The notes under the pieces are model-generated. The model was not told the origin of the DNA. It ran no database searches and saw only the letters and a list, made by a program, of their open reading frames with translations. Position numbers and translations under genes: made by a program. From JBBQED01 sp038320345 (GTDB taxonomy: Bacteria; Bacteroidota; Bacteroidia; AKYH767-A; OLB10), in assembly GCA_038320345.1 (NCBI GenBank), contig JBBQED010000005.1, forward strand, positions 186,001 through 250,000: a stretch of 64,000 nt of DNA, written 5' to 3'. Below are positions 26,665 through 35,811 of this stretch, piece after piece (the stretch's first letter is position 1; every line of letters begins with the position of its first letter).

Positions 26665-28128
26665 TTAGAATTGAAAATAAATGAAGTGAACCTCACCAAA
26701 AAATCCGAAGAGGATAATGCAAACTACAAGGAATGAATATAAAGCATATCTGTAAACTGGTCTTTGAAGTACGATTCTTCGTTTTGCCACTTTATCAATG
26801 ATTGGATCGACAGCAAGAAATCCTAATGCCATTGCAATTAAGAAGATGATTCTGCCAAGATTTTTAGGACCATCGGAGAAAAAGTTGAGACTTGTTATTA
26901 ATTCTGAAGGGCTATAATGTCCAGTAAAAATTTGTTTGATCACAACAAATGCATCCTCAACGGTATTCGCTCTGAAGAAAATCCATGCAAATAAAGCAAG
27001 ATGAAAAGTGACTAGCATATCAAAAATATTTTTGAGACGAGTCGGTTGTTTCGTGTTATCCCATCCTAGTTTTTCTTTCCAATCATCTTTGAAGATGGCA
27101 AATACTAGGTATAATCCATGTAATGAACCCCAAATGATATAAGTCCAATTTGCACCATGCCAGATTCCACTCACCACAAAAACGATGAATAAATTAAAAA
27201 GCCATCGTGATTTTTTTACGCGGTTTCCTCCTAATGGAATATAAAGATAATCCCTGAACCACGTACTTAAAGAAATATGCCATCGACTCCAAAACTCTTT
27301 GATGCTTTTTGATACGTATGGTGTTCTGAAATTTTCCATAAGGTCATATCCCATGACTCTTGCTGCACCAATCGCCATATCAGAATAGCCGGAAAAATCA
27401 CAGTAAATCTGAATGGCAAAGAAATAGGAGGCCAGTAATAGGGTGGTTGCAGATTGATGCTGCGGATCGTGGTATGCACTGTTTACTAAACCTGACATAT
27501 TATCCGCAATCACTACTTTTTTAAATAACCCCCAAACCATCATCGAAAGACCTTCCAGCATTCGAGTATAATCGTAAGTCTTTTTTTCGTGGAACTGATG
27601 AAGAATATTTTGTGGACGTTCAATTGGCCCAGCCACCAACTGAGGATAAAACATAACATATAAAGCATAAATTCCAAAATGCCTTTCCGCTTTTTGTCTT
27701 CCATAATATACTTCAAAAGTATAACTCATTGCTTGAAAAGTATGAAAGGATAAACCTATCGGTAATGCAATTCCGAGATAGCGCAAAGCTGTTGGATGCC
27801 CTAAAGTAGCAACAGCAGAAACATTAATATTATCGAGAAAGAAATTATAGTATTTAAAAATTGCAAGGACTCCTACATTCGCTACAATACTCCATGCCAG
27901 GTAGAATTTCTTTCGTTTCGGTTCTAGTGTATCTTCTAAATATATCCCGGCAAAGTAATCGATAACAATGGTTACAAAAAGAATAAGGATGTAAACCGGA
28001 ATGAAGTACATGTAAAATACACAACTGGCTGCAAGCAAATGAAACCAACGGAAACGGTGGGGCAGCACGAAAAACAAAATCGTGACTAGCGGAAAAAAAA
28101 TTAAAAATTCAAACGAATTAAATAGCAT
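26665..28128 (-). CDS. MBOAT-family O-acyltransferase (AlgI-like)
   Basis: A 487-residue polytopic membrane protein of the MBOAT family. Hallmarks are SYTFEVYYGRQKAERHFGIY, then PQLVAGPIERP, the segment FWSRWHISLSTWFRDYLYIP followed by LGGNRVKK, and the catalytic His in VVSGIWHGANWTYIIWG (near residue 321). AlgI-like enzymes transfer acyl groups across the inner membrane to a periplasmic partner. Here the partner is probably the SGNH protein. It starts 88 nt after the ABC-flippase stop, one of the wider gaps in the operon. Confidence 0.9.
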   Translation of the reverse strand: MLFNSFEFLIFFPLVTILFFVLPHRFRWFHLLAASCVFYMYFIPVYILILFVTIVIDYFAGIYLEDTLEPKRKKFYLAWSIVANVGVLAIFKYYNFFLDNINVSAVATLGHPTALRYLGIALPIGLSFHTFQAMSYTFEVYYGRQKAERHFGIYALYVMFYPQLVAGPIERPQNILHQFHEKKTYDYTRMLEGLSMMVWGLFKKVVIADNMSGLVNSAYHDPQHQSATTLLLASYFFAIQIYCDFSGYSDMAIGAARVMGYDLMENFRTPYVSKSIKEFWSRWHISLSTWFRDYLYIPLGGNRVKKSRWLFNLFIVFVVSGIWHGANWTYIIWGSLHGLYLVFAIFKDDWKEKLGWDNTKQPTRLKNIFDMLVTFHLALFAWIFFRANTVEDAFVVIKQIFTGHYSPSELITSLNFFSDGPKNLGRIIFLIAMALGFLAVDPIIDKVAKRRIVLQRPVYRYALYSFLVVCIILFGFFGEVHFIYFQF

Positions 28129-28216
28129 AATCGACCAATAAAACTTGTTTTATGATAAGGTACTTCGGGGAGTTGCTCTTTTCGGACGATTTATTTGAAG
28201 AATTCAAAATCCCTTT

Positions 28217-30013
28217 TTAGATTACTTTTTCAATCAGCTCCTGATAAGAATAGACACCTTCTACTTTGCCATCCTTTAATTCATAGATCCTATCACAGTT
28301 TCTCAATGTGGTAATCCTATGCGCAATAATAAAGATGGTTTTGTGTGAATCCGATAGTGAATCTATTGCTTCACTTACTTCTTGCTCCGTTTGATTGTCG
28401 AGTGCCGAAGTGGCCTCGTCAAATATGAGCACGGAAGCATTTCTATAAAGTGAACGGGCAATACTTATCCGTTGACGTTGTCCGCCTGAAAGTCGTGAGC
28501 CACGTTCGCCGATAGGAGAATCTAGTCCTTCGGGTAATGAATCAATCAACTCATCTAACGACGCCTGACTGATAGCTTTATTCAACAAATCTTCGTCTAC
28601 ATGATCTTCTCCAAAAGTGATATTCTCACGAATGCTTGCATCCATTAGAAAAATATCTTGCTTCACATAACCTATCATGCTTCTCCAACTCCGCACATGA
28701 TTTTCTTTTAGTGGAACTCCATCTACTAAAACCTGACCGTTCTGTTCAGTATAAAAACGCAGTAGAATATTCATCAGCGTTGTCTTTCCGGATCCGGAAG
28801 CGCCAACTATTCCTATTTTCTCTCCTTTTTTAATTTCCAGCCTTATTTTATTTAAGACCAGATTTTCTTTGCCAGGAAAATGAAAACTTAAATCACGCAG
28901 TTCAATGTTCTTATTAAAAATCACAGGATCACCGGGACCTTCTTCTTTTCTATCGTACGCTAGATCCGGATATACATTCAGATTTTCCATGGCCATCTGA
29001 TTTTTTCGGATGTAGACCATAGAACTAATAATTCTATTTAAAGAGGGCATTAGGCGGTAAGCTGCAGCTGCAAATAAACTCACCATCACAACAGCCTCGG
29101 CACTATTATCTGTGAGGAAAATCGCATAGATAAATATCAGTACTACTCCAGATAATGCAACCAATTCATTCGCACGAATCGGAATTAAATTCTGAAGATA
29201 AGATGCCATGTTTAACCGGTGATATTGTTTCTGAATGGTTAGAAATTTATCGCGGTAGATAGTTTCCTTATCTGCTAATTTGATGTCAATATATCCATTG
29301 ATAGTTTGCGAGAGCGTTCCCAAAGCAAGCGGAAATAAGCGGTTCATTTCGGCACCAATATGCGAACTCCTGTTCCGAAGCACAGCATAAATCAACCATG
29401 TAGCTGGAGCAATCATACACGCAATGAATAAAAATAATTTCGCATCATAAAATGCAATTCCACCAACTATCAGCACAACGATAATTCCCTCCGAAATAAT
29501 CATGATCAGTGGTAAAACCACCCATGTTACATACGATAATGGATTGTTAATGATGTGATGAGTAATGACACTGCTTTTTAAAGAAGTAAAATTGTGAAAG
29601 TCGAGATTGAAATACTTGTTGAATTGCCTGCGTGTTATATGAAAGGCAATATCTGCACTGAATCGTGTTTGAAGATAGTTTACGAAGAATCCAAAAACAC
29701 TTTTAATGATAAAGAATACAAATACACTCAGAATAATAAACAACAGAAAATTTTTGTCGTTGGTAAATTGGAACCAATCATACATTTTCTGTAGAATTCC
29801 ATGCTGATGAATCGCTGCGGGTTCTGCGGCTAGTTTTACAAGAGGCAGAATCGAGGCAAGTCCGAAAACATCAAGCACAGCTGAAATAAAAATCAATACT
29901 ACCATCCCTGCCATTTTTCTTTTCTGGGCAGAGTTCAGGTGAATACCTAGGCTGCGTATTGCATTACCTATGGGCCCACCACTAGCAGTAGTTGCGTCAG
30001 TACTTTCTTTCAT
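28217..30013 (-). CDS. ABC transporter, fused permease and ATPase (PglK/MsbA-like flippase)
   Basis: A 598-residue ABC half-transporter. The membrane domain (about 35-340) opens with VLIFISAVLDVFGLASILPL, a sequence style also seen in PglK-type lipid-linked oligosaccharide flippases. The ATPase has Walker A GASGSGKTTLMN (about residue 405), signature LSGGQRQRISIARS (about 508), then Walker B VLIFDEATSALD and the H-loop FIIAHRITTL. No Wzx-like flippase is encoded in the operon, so this protein probably flips the lipid-linked repeat unit. A general lipid flippase of the MsbA kind is the main alternative. Confidence 0.88.
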   Translation of the reverse strand: MKESTDATTASGGPIGNAIRSLGIHLNSAQKRKMAGMVVLIFISAVLDVFGLASILPLVKLAAEPAAIHQHGILQKMYDWFQFTNDKNFLLFIILSVFVFFIIKSVFGFFVNYLQTRFSADIAFHITRRQFNKYFNLDFHNFTSLKSSVITHHIINNPLSYVTWVVLPLIMIISEGIIVVLIVGGIAFYDAKLFLFIACMIAPATWLIYAVLRNRSSHIGAEMNRLFPLALGTLSQTINGYIDIKLADKETIYRDKFLTIQKQYHRLNMASYLQNLIPIRANELVALSGVVLIFIYAIFLTDNSAEAVVMVSLFAAAAYRLMPSLNRIISSMVYIRKNQMAMENLNVYPDLAYDRKEEGPGDPVIFNKNIELRDLSFHFPGKENLVLNKIRLEIKKGEKIGIVGASGSGKTTLMNILLRFYTEQNGQVLVDGVPLKENHVRSWRSMIGYVKQDIFLMDASIRENITFGEDHVDEDLLNKAISQASLDELIDSLPEGLDSPIGERGSRLSGGQRQRISIARSLYRNASVLIFDEATSALDNQTEQEVSEAIDSLSDSHKTIFIIAHRITTLRNCDRIYELKDGKVEGVYSYQELIEKVI

Positions 30014-30037
30014 AATTAATGTTCAGTGCTGCTAAAA

Positions 30038-32344
30038 TTAGGCGTAGTATCCTCCGCCATAACCCTGAGGAATATTCTTGCTGTTCACAGAATTCAGAAT
30101 AAAGGATAAATGTTTGATTTCATTTTTCTCTACTATCTGATGTGCTATTTCCACAAAATCACGTTTTGAATAACCTGCTTTCAGTACATATAAATTGAGA
30201 TCAGCATGCTTCATGAAAACTAAGGCATCCGATAATAAACCTACTGGTGGTGTATCAATGATGATGTATTCATAATGCAATTTAAGTTCTGCAATGAGTT
30301 GCTCCATCATAGGATCTAAAATCAATTCCGATGCATTAGGAGTACGTGGACCCGTTAGTATGACTTGCAGGTTTTCAACACTCGTATCTTTGATGATCTG
30401 ATTTAATGTGGCTTTCCCAACGATGTATGAAGTGATTCCAACATCATTAGAAATATTGAAAGCATTTGCCTGTTTTGGTTTGTGTAAATCAAGATCCAGC
30501 AATACTACTTTTTTCTTAGCCTTTGCAAGGATGGAGGCAATGTTGACTGCGCAAAAAGTCTTTCCTTCACTTGCAACGGAGGAAGTAATCAAAATGGTTT
30601 TACACTCGGCTTTAGGTGCGAAATACGAGAGGTTGGTTCGTATGACTCGGAACGCCTCGGCAGTCTGTGATTGAGGGAATTTGTCGACTACCAAATATTC
30701 ATTCATCGCATCTTTACTCTTACCAATAATTCCAATGATTGGCAGATTCGTAATTTCTTTCAGATCATCTTTGGTTTGAATATAATTATAGAATACTCCT
30801 TTAAAGAAGATTACCATGAATGCTAATGCAAGTCCTATTCCTAATCCCGTTGAAATAGTTTTAACAGGAAGCGGACGAAGTAAACCCGTATTAAATGCGG
30901 GCTCCAACACAAACTTATCGGCTACAATGCCTGCTTTCGCAATTATTGTTTGTGCTCTCGTTTCTAAAAGAAACTCATAAATTTTTGAATAGATCTCAAC
31001 ATTGCGGTTAATGTTTACTAAGCCTCGTTGTGTAGTGGGCATCTGGCGAATTGTACTTTGATATTCACCAACCTGACTAGTTAAACTATTGATTTTATTA
31101 ACTAATGTTTTTCTTACATTCAGTACGATATTCAGAATATTTTGCTTCGTTCTGGAAATCTGCGCATCTGTTTCTTTTACCAGCGGGCTGTTCTCTGTGC
31201 TGCTAAATAAAAGATTAGTACGCTTTTGTTGTAATGCAAATAATTCCGTAAAAGCATTCGCTAAACTTGGATCATTTTGTTCTGCTAACACAGCAGGTGA
31301 GATCGCAAGATTATCAGTATTGCTAGCTGTCAGATATTCATACATCTGATCAATCGACTTTAACTGAATACTTAATCTTGCTTTTTCTGTATCGAAATCA
31401 ACTACTCGTTGAAACAATACACTTTGTTCATTTCCTAGATTGAGTGTTGTTTTTTCTCGTTGAAATTGTTCAAGATTTCCTTCAACACTATTTAATTGTC
31501 CTTCTACTTCACGAAGCTGTCCGTCGATGAACTCCAGCGTATTTTCATTCACTTTCTTATTAACGGAAATACTATTTTCAATGTAAATGCCCGTAAGCGT
31601 ATTCAAAAAATCAACTGCTTTTTCTGCAACTTGATCTTCAACCGATACTGTAATTACAGAAGCATTTTGCTCCTTAATAACTTTAATGGCACGTTGGTAT
31701 TCTTTTACGAGTGCAGCATGATTTTTAAATTTGAATACATACTGAATTTCTCCGATTTTGCCATTTTGTTTTACGACAGCAGTATCGCTAGTTACAATAA
31801 ATGAAAATTTATCAGTAACAACAGGATCGTTAAAACGCGCTTCTTTAGTAAAACTATAGCTCTCGGTTTTAACTTCTACACGGTATTTATCTTTGTTGAT
31901 GATATGCAGCAAAAACGGCACATCATATAAAGCATTGTCGGAAACTTTTCCTTCTACAGTAAATGGGGTGCCCCGATACACTTCACCGGTTTTTAACCTC
32001 CCTTGAATAGAGTAAGAAATATCTAGATTTAGTTTTGTTACTGTTTCATCAACGAGTTTAGTCGACATCAGTATCATCATTTCATTCGCTACATCTTCTT
32101 TCTTTGGAGGTGTAGGAAGTGACTCACTTAATGCATCCTTAAAAGGATCTTTAGGTGGTTTAACTAAAATCTGTGTGGAAGCACCGTAATAACGAGTTGC
32201 TTTATACATGTAAAAAATAGAGCCGGCGATTCCAAGTGCCAGAAAAAGAACAAACCAATACCAGTTTTTACCAATAGTGGTTAAACTTCGTTTGATGTCT
32301 TTTTGGTCGATTAGGTTATTACCACCGATCAGTTTACGGTCCAT
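30038..32344 (-). CDS. Polysaccharide chain-length regulator and tyrosine autokinase (Wzc/GumC-type)
   Basis: A 768-residue bacterial tyrosine kinase of the Wzc/GumC type. It has a Wzz-like N-terminus with one transmembrane helix near residues 28-47, a periplasmic coiled-coil part (about 260-430), a second helix near 500, and a cytoplasmic kinase. The kinase shows Walker A SSVASEGKTFCAVN (about 590), Walker A' VVLLDLDLHKPKQAN and Walker B YIIIDTPPVG (about 695). The C-terminus ends in a Tyr-containing tail (PQGYGGGYYA), the usual autophosphorylation cluster. It opens the minus-strand operon and would control polymer length and export. No Wza-like export lipoprotein is encoded in this window. 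Confidence 0.9.
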   Translation of the reverse strand: MDRKLIGGNNLIDQKDIKRSLTTIGKNWYWFVLFLALGIAGSIFYMYKATRYYGASTQILVKPPKDPFKDALSESLPTPPKKEDVANEMMILMSTKLVDETVTKLNLDISYSIQGRLKTGEVYRGTPFTVEGKVSDNALYDVPFLLHIINKDKYRVEVKTESYSFTKEARFNDPVVTDKFSFIVTSDTAVVKQNGKIGEIQYVFKFKNHAALVKEYQRAIKVIKEQNASVITVSVEDQVAEKAVDFLNTLTGIYIENSISVNKKVNENTLEFIDGQLREVEGQLNSVEGNLEQFQREKTTLNLGNEQSVLFQRVVDFDTEKARLSIQLKSIDQMYEYLTASNTDNLAISPAVLAEQNDPSLANAFTELFALQQKRTNLLFSSTENSPLVKETDAQISRTKQNILNIVLNVRKTLVNKINSLTSQVGEYQSTIRQMPTTQRGLVNINRNVEIYSKIYEFLLETRAQTIIAKAGIVADKFVLEPAFNTGLLRPLPVKTISTGLGIGLALAFMVIFFKGVFYNYIQTKDDLKEITNLPIIGIIGKSKDAMNEYLVVDKFPQSQTAEAFRVIRTNLSYFAPKAECKTILITSSVASEGKTFCAVNIASILAKAKKKVVLLDLDLHKPKQANAFNISNDVGITSYIVGKATLNQIIKDTSVENLQVILTGPRTPNASELILDPMMEQLIAELKLHYEYIIIDTPPVGLLSDALVFMKHADLNLYVLKAGYSKRDFVEIAHQIVEKNEIKHLSFILNSVNSKNIPQGYGGGYYA

Positions 32345-32481
32345 GCTTTGGTATTATTTATTGATTGAAGTGTAATAGTTGAGAATGTCTTGTTTACGGG
32401 AGGTAACGCAAAATAGTTTGAGTTAAGGATAAGATTTGTTCATTTTTCTTCAAATCATTCATTCAGAGCTATTTTGAGAGG

Positions 32482-32489
32482 CAAAAGTA
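32482..32489 (-). promoter_or_regulatory. Candidate -7 box for the polysaccharide operon
   Basis: On the minus strand this reads TACTTTTG, a match to TAnnTTTG. It lies 138 nt before the Wzc-like start. The -33 element is not evident, so support is limited. Confidence 0.3.
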
Positions 32490-32718
32490 GTTATTCAAAG
32501 GTGATTAGGAGCATTGCTTTCAGGATTCAGTCCTTTTTTGAGTTTTTAAGATTATCTTAGACTAATTCTAAATGTCGCTATTCCCGTTTTAAATCAGTTT
32601 AATTTATTGATTTACAATGTTTAAACATAATAATCGCATTGATTTCCTTCAATTCCTAAAAAAGGATGCCGTGTTTAAAACAATATCCACTTCTCCTAGA
32701 AATACTTTCTCTGGATAG

Positions 32719-32726
32719 TATTTTTG
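32719..32726 (+). promoter_or_regulatory. Candidate -7 box for gmd
   Basis: TATTTTTG matches TAnnTTTG and lies 82 nt upstream of the gmd ATG. No clear TTG box is seen about 20 nt further upstream. Confidence 0.3.
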
Positions 32727-32808
32727 CCCCTTTGAAACATCCACCTTCAGGCCTTCGTAAAGACCTTTGCAAGGAGAATTTATCCTGTTTACTTTGCCCA
32801 ACACTATT

Positions 32809-33921
32809 ATGAAAAAAGCTCTGATCACCGGGATTACCGGTCAGGACGGCGCCTATCTCGCCGAATTATTATTGTCGAAAGGCTATGAGGTTCATGGAAT
32901 TAAACGTCGTAGTTCACTTTTCAATACCCAGCGTGTGGATCACTTATACAATGATTTACATGAAACGGGTGTTCGATTTAAACTTCACTATGGAGATCTG
33001 ACCGATTCCGTGAATATTATCCGAATTATCAATGAGGTGCAACCTGATGAGATTTATAATCTAGGAGCCATGTCTCACGTTCACGTGAGTTTCGGTTCAC
33101 CGGAGTATACTGCTAATGCTGATGGAATTGGTGCATTAAGAATTCTAGAAGCAGTGCGTTTACTTAATATGACAGATCGTTGCCGTGTTTATCAGGCTTC
33201 TACTTCCGAGCTATATGGTTTGGTGCAGGAAATTCCACAACGTGAAAGCACTCCATTTTATCCGCGTTCTCCTTATGCAGTTGCAAAACTATATGCATTC
33301 TGGATTTTCGTGAATTATCGTGAGTCTTATAATATGTTTGCCGTTAACGGAATCCTTTTTAATCATGAATCTCCATTACGCGGTGAAACTTTCGTAACCC
33401 GCAAAATTACCCGTGCAGTTTCTCGCATTGCACTGGGATTACAGGATAAAGTTTTCATGGGGAATCTGGATGCTAAACGCGATTGGGGTCATGCGAAAGA
33501 TTATGTAGAAGGAATGTATTTGATGTTGCAACACGATACACCAGAAGATTTTGTACTTGCTACCGGAGTAACTACTTCCGTTCGTGATTTCATTATTATG
33601 TCGTTTAAAGAAGTAGGAATAGAACTTGAATTTAAAGGCAAAGAAGAAAATGAAGTAGCGCTGGTAAAATCATGCTCTAATCCGGAATATCAATTGCCAA
33701 TTGGAAAAGAAGTCTTGAGTATCGATAAACGGTATTATCGTCCTGCGGAAGTAGAATTATTAATTGGAGATGCTAGCAAAGCAAAAGCCTTGTTAGGATG
33801 GGTTCCTAAATATGATCTTGCTGCTATTGTTAAGGAGATGATTGCATCTGATTTGGATATCTTCAAGAAAGATAAATACCTTCGTGAAGGCGGACATAAA
33901 GTGCTTAATTATAACGAATAA
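32809..33921 (+). CDS. gmd: GDP-mannose 4,6-dehydratase
   Basis: A 370-residue extended SDR enzyme, the usual length for Gmd. The N-terminus MKKALITGITGQDGAYLAEL has the GxxGxxG cofactor motif. KRRSSLFNTQRVDHL is the Gmd-specific segment. The catalytic region shows YQASTSELYG and the pair in PRSPYAVAKLYAFWI, with FNHESPLRGETFVTRKITRA further on. It makes GDP-4-keto-6-deoxy-mannose, the precursor of GDP-L-fucose. The frame extends back to a TTG at 32767, but the ATG at 32809 gives the canonical start. fcl follows after 87 nt that contain a hairpin. Confidence 0.95.
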   Translation: MKKALITGITGQDGAYLAELLLSKGYEVHGIKRRSSLFNTQRVDHLYNDLHETGVRFKLHYGDLTDSVNIIRIINEVQPDEIYNLGAMSHVHVSFGSPEYTANADGIGALRILEAVRLLNMTDRCRVYQASTSELYGLVQEIPQRESTPFYPRSPYAVAKLYAFWIFVNYRESYNMFAVNGILFNHESPLRGETFVTRKITRAVSRIALGLQDKVFMGNLDAKRDWGHAKDYVEGMYLMLQHDTPEDFVLATGVTTSVRDFIIMSFKEVGIELEFKGKEENEVALVKSCSNPEYQLPIGKEVLSIDKRYYRPAEVELLIGDASKAKALLGWVPKYDLAAIVKEMIASDLDIFKKDKYLREGGHKVLNYNE

Positions 33922-33962
33922 TAGGAGCCTATTTGCACTTGCTATTTTAAATTAAAACATAC

Positions 33963-34002
33963 AGAAGCAGGGTGAACGGTGTAAGCCGGATTTCCTGCTT
34001 CT
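33963..34002 (+). terminator. Hairpin with T-tail between gmd and fcl
   Basis: AGAAGCAGG (33963-33971) and CCTGCTTCT (33994-34002) form a perfect 9-bp stem with a 22-nt loop, followed by TTTTC. It lies directly before the fcl start codon, so it could end the gmd transcript partially or act as an attenuator. Confidence 0.6.
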
Positions 34003-34008
34003 TTTTCA

Positions 34009-34974
34009 ATGAACAAAACCATGGAAAAGAACAGTAAAATATTTGTTGCCGGTCATAGAGGAATGGTGGGCTCTGCAATTACTCGTAAATTACAGACAGA
34101 AGGATATAACAATCTTGTTCAGCGGTCTTCTAAGGAACTTGATCTCAGAAGCCAAGTTGCGACAGATGATTTTTTTAAATCAGAAAAACCAGATTTTGTA
34201 TTTCTGGCTGCTGCGAAAGTAGGAGGGATCGTCGCTAATAATATTTATCGTGCCGATTTTATTTATGAGAATTTGATGATTCAAAATAATGTGATTCATG
34301 CAGCTCATATTTATGGAGTTAAAAAATTGTTGTTCCTAGGTTCTTCCTGCATTTATCCTAAATTGTGTCCACAGCCGATTAAAGAAGAATATTTACTGAG
34401 CGGTTTTCTGGAAGCAACAAATGAGCCTTATGCGATTGCGAAAATTGCAGGATTGAAAGCATGCGAGTCCTATAAGAAACAGTACGGTGATAATTTTATT
34501 TCTGCGATGCCTACGAATCTTTACGGACCGAATGACAATTATGATTTGAAAAATTCGCATGTGCTTCCTGCATTAATTCGGAAGTTTTATGAAGCAAAGA
34601 AAAATAATGTTGCAACAGTAGAAATTTGGGGAACAGGTTCACCAATGCGCGAGTTCTTACATGTTGATGATCTTGCTGATGCATCGCTATTTTTAATGCG
34701 TAACTATGATGGCGAACAACATGTAAATGTAGGCTCAGGGGTTGATATCAGTATTCGTGAACTCGCATTGATGATTAAAGAAATGGTGGGGTTTGAAGGA
34801 GCGTTAGTTTTTGATGATACAAAACCCGACGGTACTCCACGTAAACTTTTGGATGTTTCCAAAATTCATGATTTAGGATGGAAGCATAAAATTGTTTTAC
34901 AAGAAGGAATTGCTATGGTCATTGATGGACTAGCAGAACGCGGATTTGAATTTGAAAATATGGCAAACCGTTAA
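34009..34974 (+). CDS. fcl: GDP-L-fucose synthase
   Basis: A 321-residue bifunctional epimerase-reductase of the SDR superfamily. Features are the cofactor motif KIFVAGHRGMVGSAITRKLQ, the segment FLAAAKVGGIVANN typical of Fcl, the catalytic Ser/Cys region LFLGSSCIYPKLCPQPIKEE and the YxxxK pair in NEPYAIAKIAGLKACE. It also has MPTNLYGPNDNYDLKNSHVL and a late REFLHVDDLADA. It completes GDP-L-fucose synthesis after Gmd. Two in-frame ATG codons (34009 and 34021) are possible, and the second puts the Rossmann strand nearer the N-terminus. Confidence 0.95.
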   Translation: MNKTMEKNSKIFVAGHRGMVGSAITRKLQTEGYNNLVQRSSKELDLRSQVATDDFFKSEKPDFVFLAAAKVGGIVANNIYRADFIYENLMIQNNVIHAAHIYGVKKLLFLGSSCIYPKLCPQPIKEEYLLSGFLEATNEPYAIAKIAGLKACESYKKQYGDNFISAMPTNLYGPNDNYDLKNSHVLPALIRKFYEAKKNNVATVEIWGTGSPMREFLHVDDLADASLFLMRNYDGEQHVNVGSGVDISIRELALMIKEMVGFEGALVFDDTKPDGTPRKLLDVSKIHDLGWKHKIVLQEGIAMVIDGLAERGFEFENMANR

Positions 34975-35072
34975 TCTGTAAATCATTTTTTCTACCAGAT
35001 TAACAAGTACTTTAAATGCATCTTTAGAGATGAAAACAATTGCTTAATTCTTCTCTAAAAAATTCATCGTAC

Positions 35073-35480
35073 TTATTTTTTAAATGTAAAATATACCGCC
35101 AATATCAAGCAAAAGAATGCGATTAGATGATTCCATCTAAGTGGTTCACTTTTAAAAAATAGAATTGTTATTAAAGTAAAGATAAGGAGGGTAATTACTT
35201 CCTGAATTATTTTTAATTCAATCAAGCTAAACGGTCCGCCATAATCTTTGAATCCAATGCGATTGGCGGGTACTTGTAAACAGTACTCGAAAAAGGCCAA
35301 TCCCCAACTAATAAGGATTATTGTAAATAATCCCCAATCCTTTGCCCAGCCAATTTCTTTAAATTTCAGGTGACCATACCATGCTAACGTCATAAAAACG
35401 TTGGAACCTAACAGTAATAATAAGGTATAAACAGCTTTTATGCTTTTTGTTACTTCTTTTATAGATTGATTTTCAGGCAC
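35073..35480 (-). CDS. DUF486/DMT-family small membrane protein
   Basis: A 135-residue protein with four hydrophobic segments. The conserved blocks of the DUF486 (PF04342) family are clear: TLLLLLGSNVFMTLAWYGHL near residues 18-37, then SWGLAFFEYCLQVPANRIGF and the late IELKIIQEVITLLIFTLITI and EPLRWNHLIAFF. The family is related to drug/metabolite transporters, but its substrate is not known. It is convergent with fcl and divergent from the giant gene, so it is probably its own transcript. Confidence 0.85.
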   Translation of the reverse strand: MPENQSIKEVTKSIKAVYTLLLLLGSNVFMTLAWYGHLKFKEIGWAKDWGLFTIILISWGLAFFEYCLQVPANRIGFKDYGGPFSLIELKIIQEVITLLIFTLITILFFKSEPLRWNHLIAFFCLILAVYFTFKK

Positions 35481-35811
35481 AAAGATGCGAGTTTCCGAAA
35501 TTGATGGGTGAATTTTTACAGAAAACTTGCATATGAAAGGATTGAACCCTAAATTGCGGTAACAATATCCCAGAAAGGGATTCCTGAGTTAAGTTAGATT
35601 TCAGCCAAAACGATTTCGCGATGAGTTTTGGAGTGTCCTGAAAATCCGGAATTAATCAGGTTGATCGATCAAAAACTTGTACGAGTGAAAAAAAATTACT
35701 GCATCTTACGTCTTCTAGAGTTTTTATTAATCTGCACAGAAAAATTTTCTGATGCAGGCTCTGCGTTTGTTTTTATTCCTAGCTCTAAATAAATAAATAA
35801 TCATATCCACG
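35481..35811. other. Divergent region before the giant surface-protein gene
   Basis: 331 nt with a short hairpin (ATCCC with GGGAT near 35567-35580) and A/T-rich sequence close to the giant gene. TTTG near 35767 could be a -33 box, but no good TAnnTTTG follows at the right distance. No RNA gene or open frame stands out. Confidence 0.35.

Larger units (their letters stand above)
32345..32808. other. Divergent promoter region between wzc-like gene and gmd
   Basis: 464 nt that separate the divergent polysaccharide operon and gmd. CAAAAGTA at 32482-32489 is, on the minus strand, TACTTTTG, matching the TAnnTTTG box for the operon. TATTTTTG at 32719-32726 is a plus-strand candidate for gmd. Neither has a clear -33 TTG at standard distance. 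AAGGAG near 32771 is too far from the gmd ATG to serve as its ribosome binding site. Confidence 0.45.
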
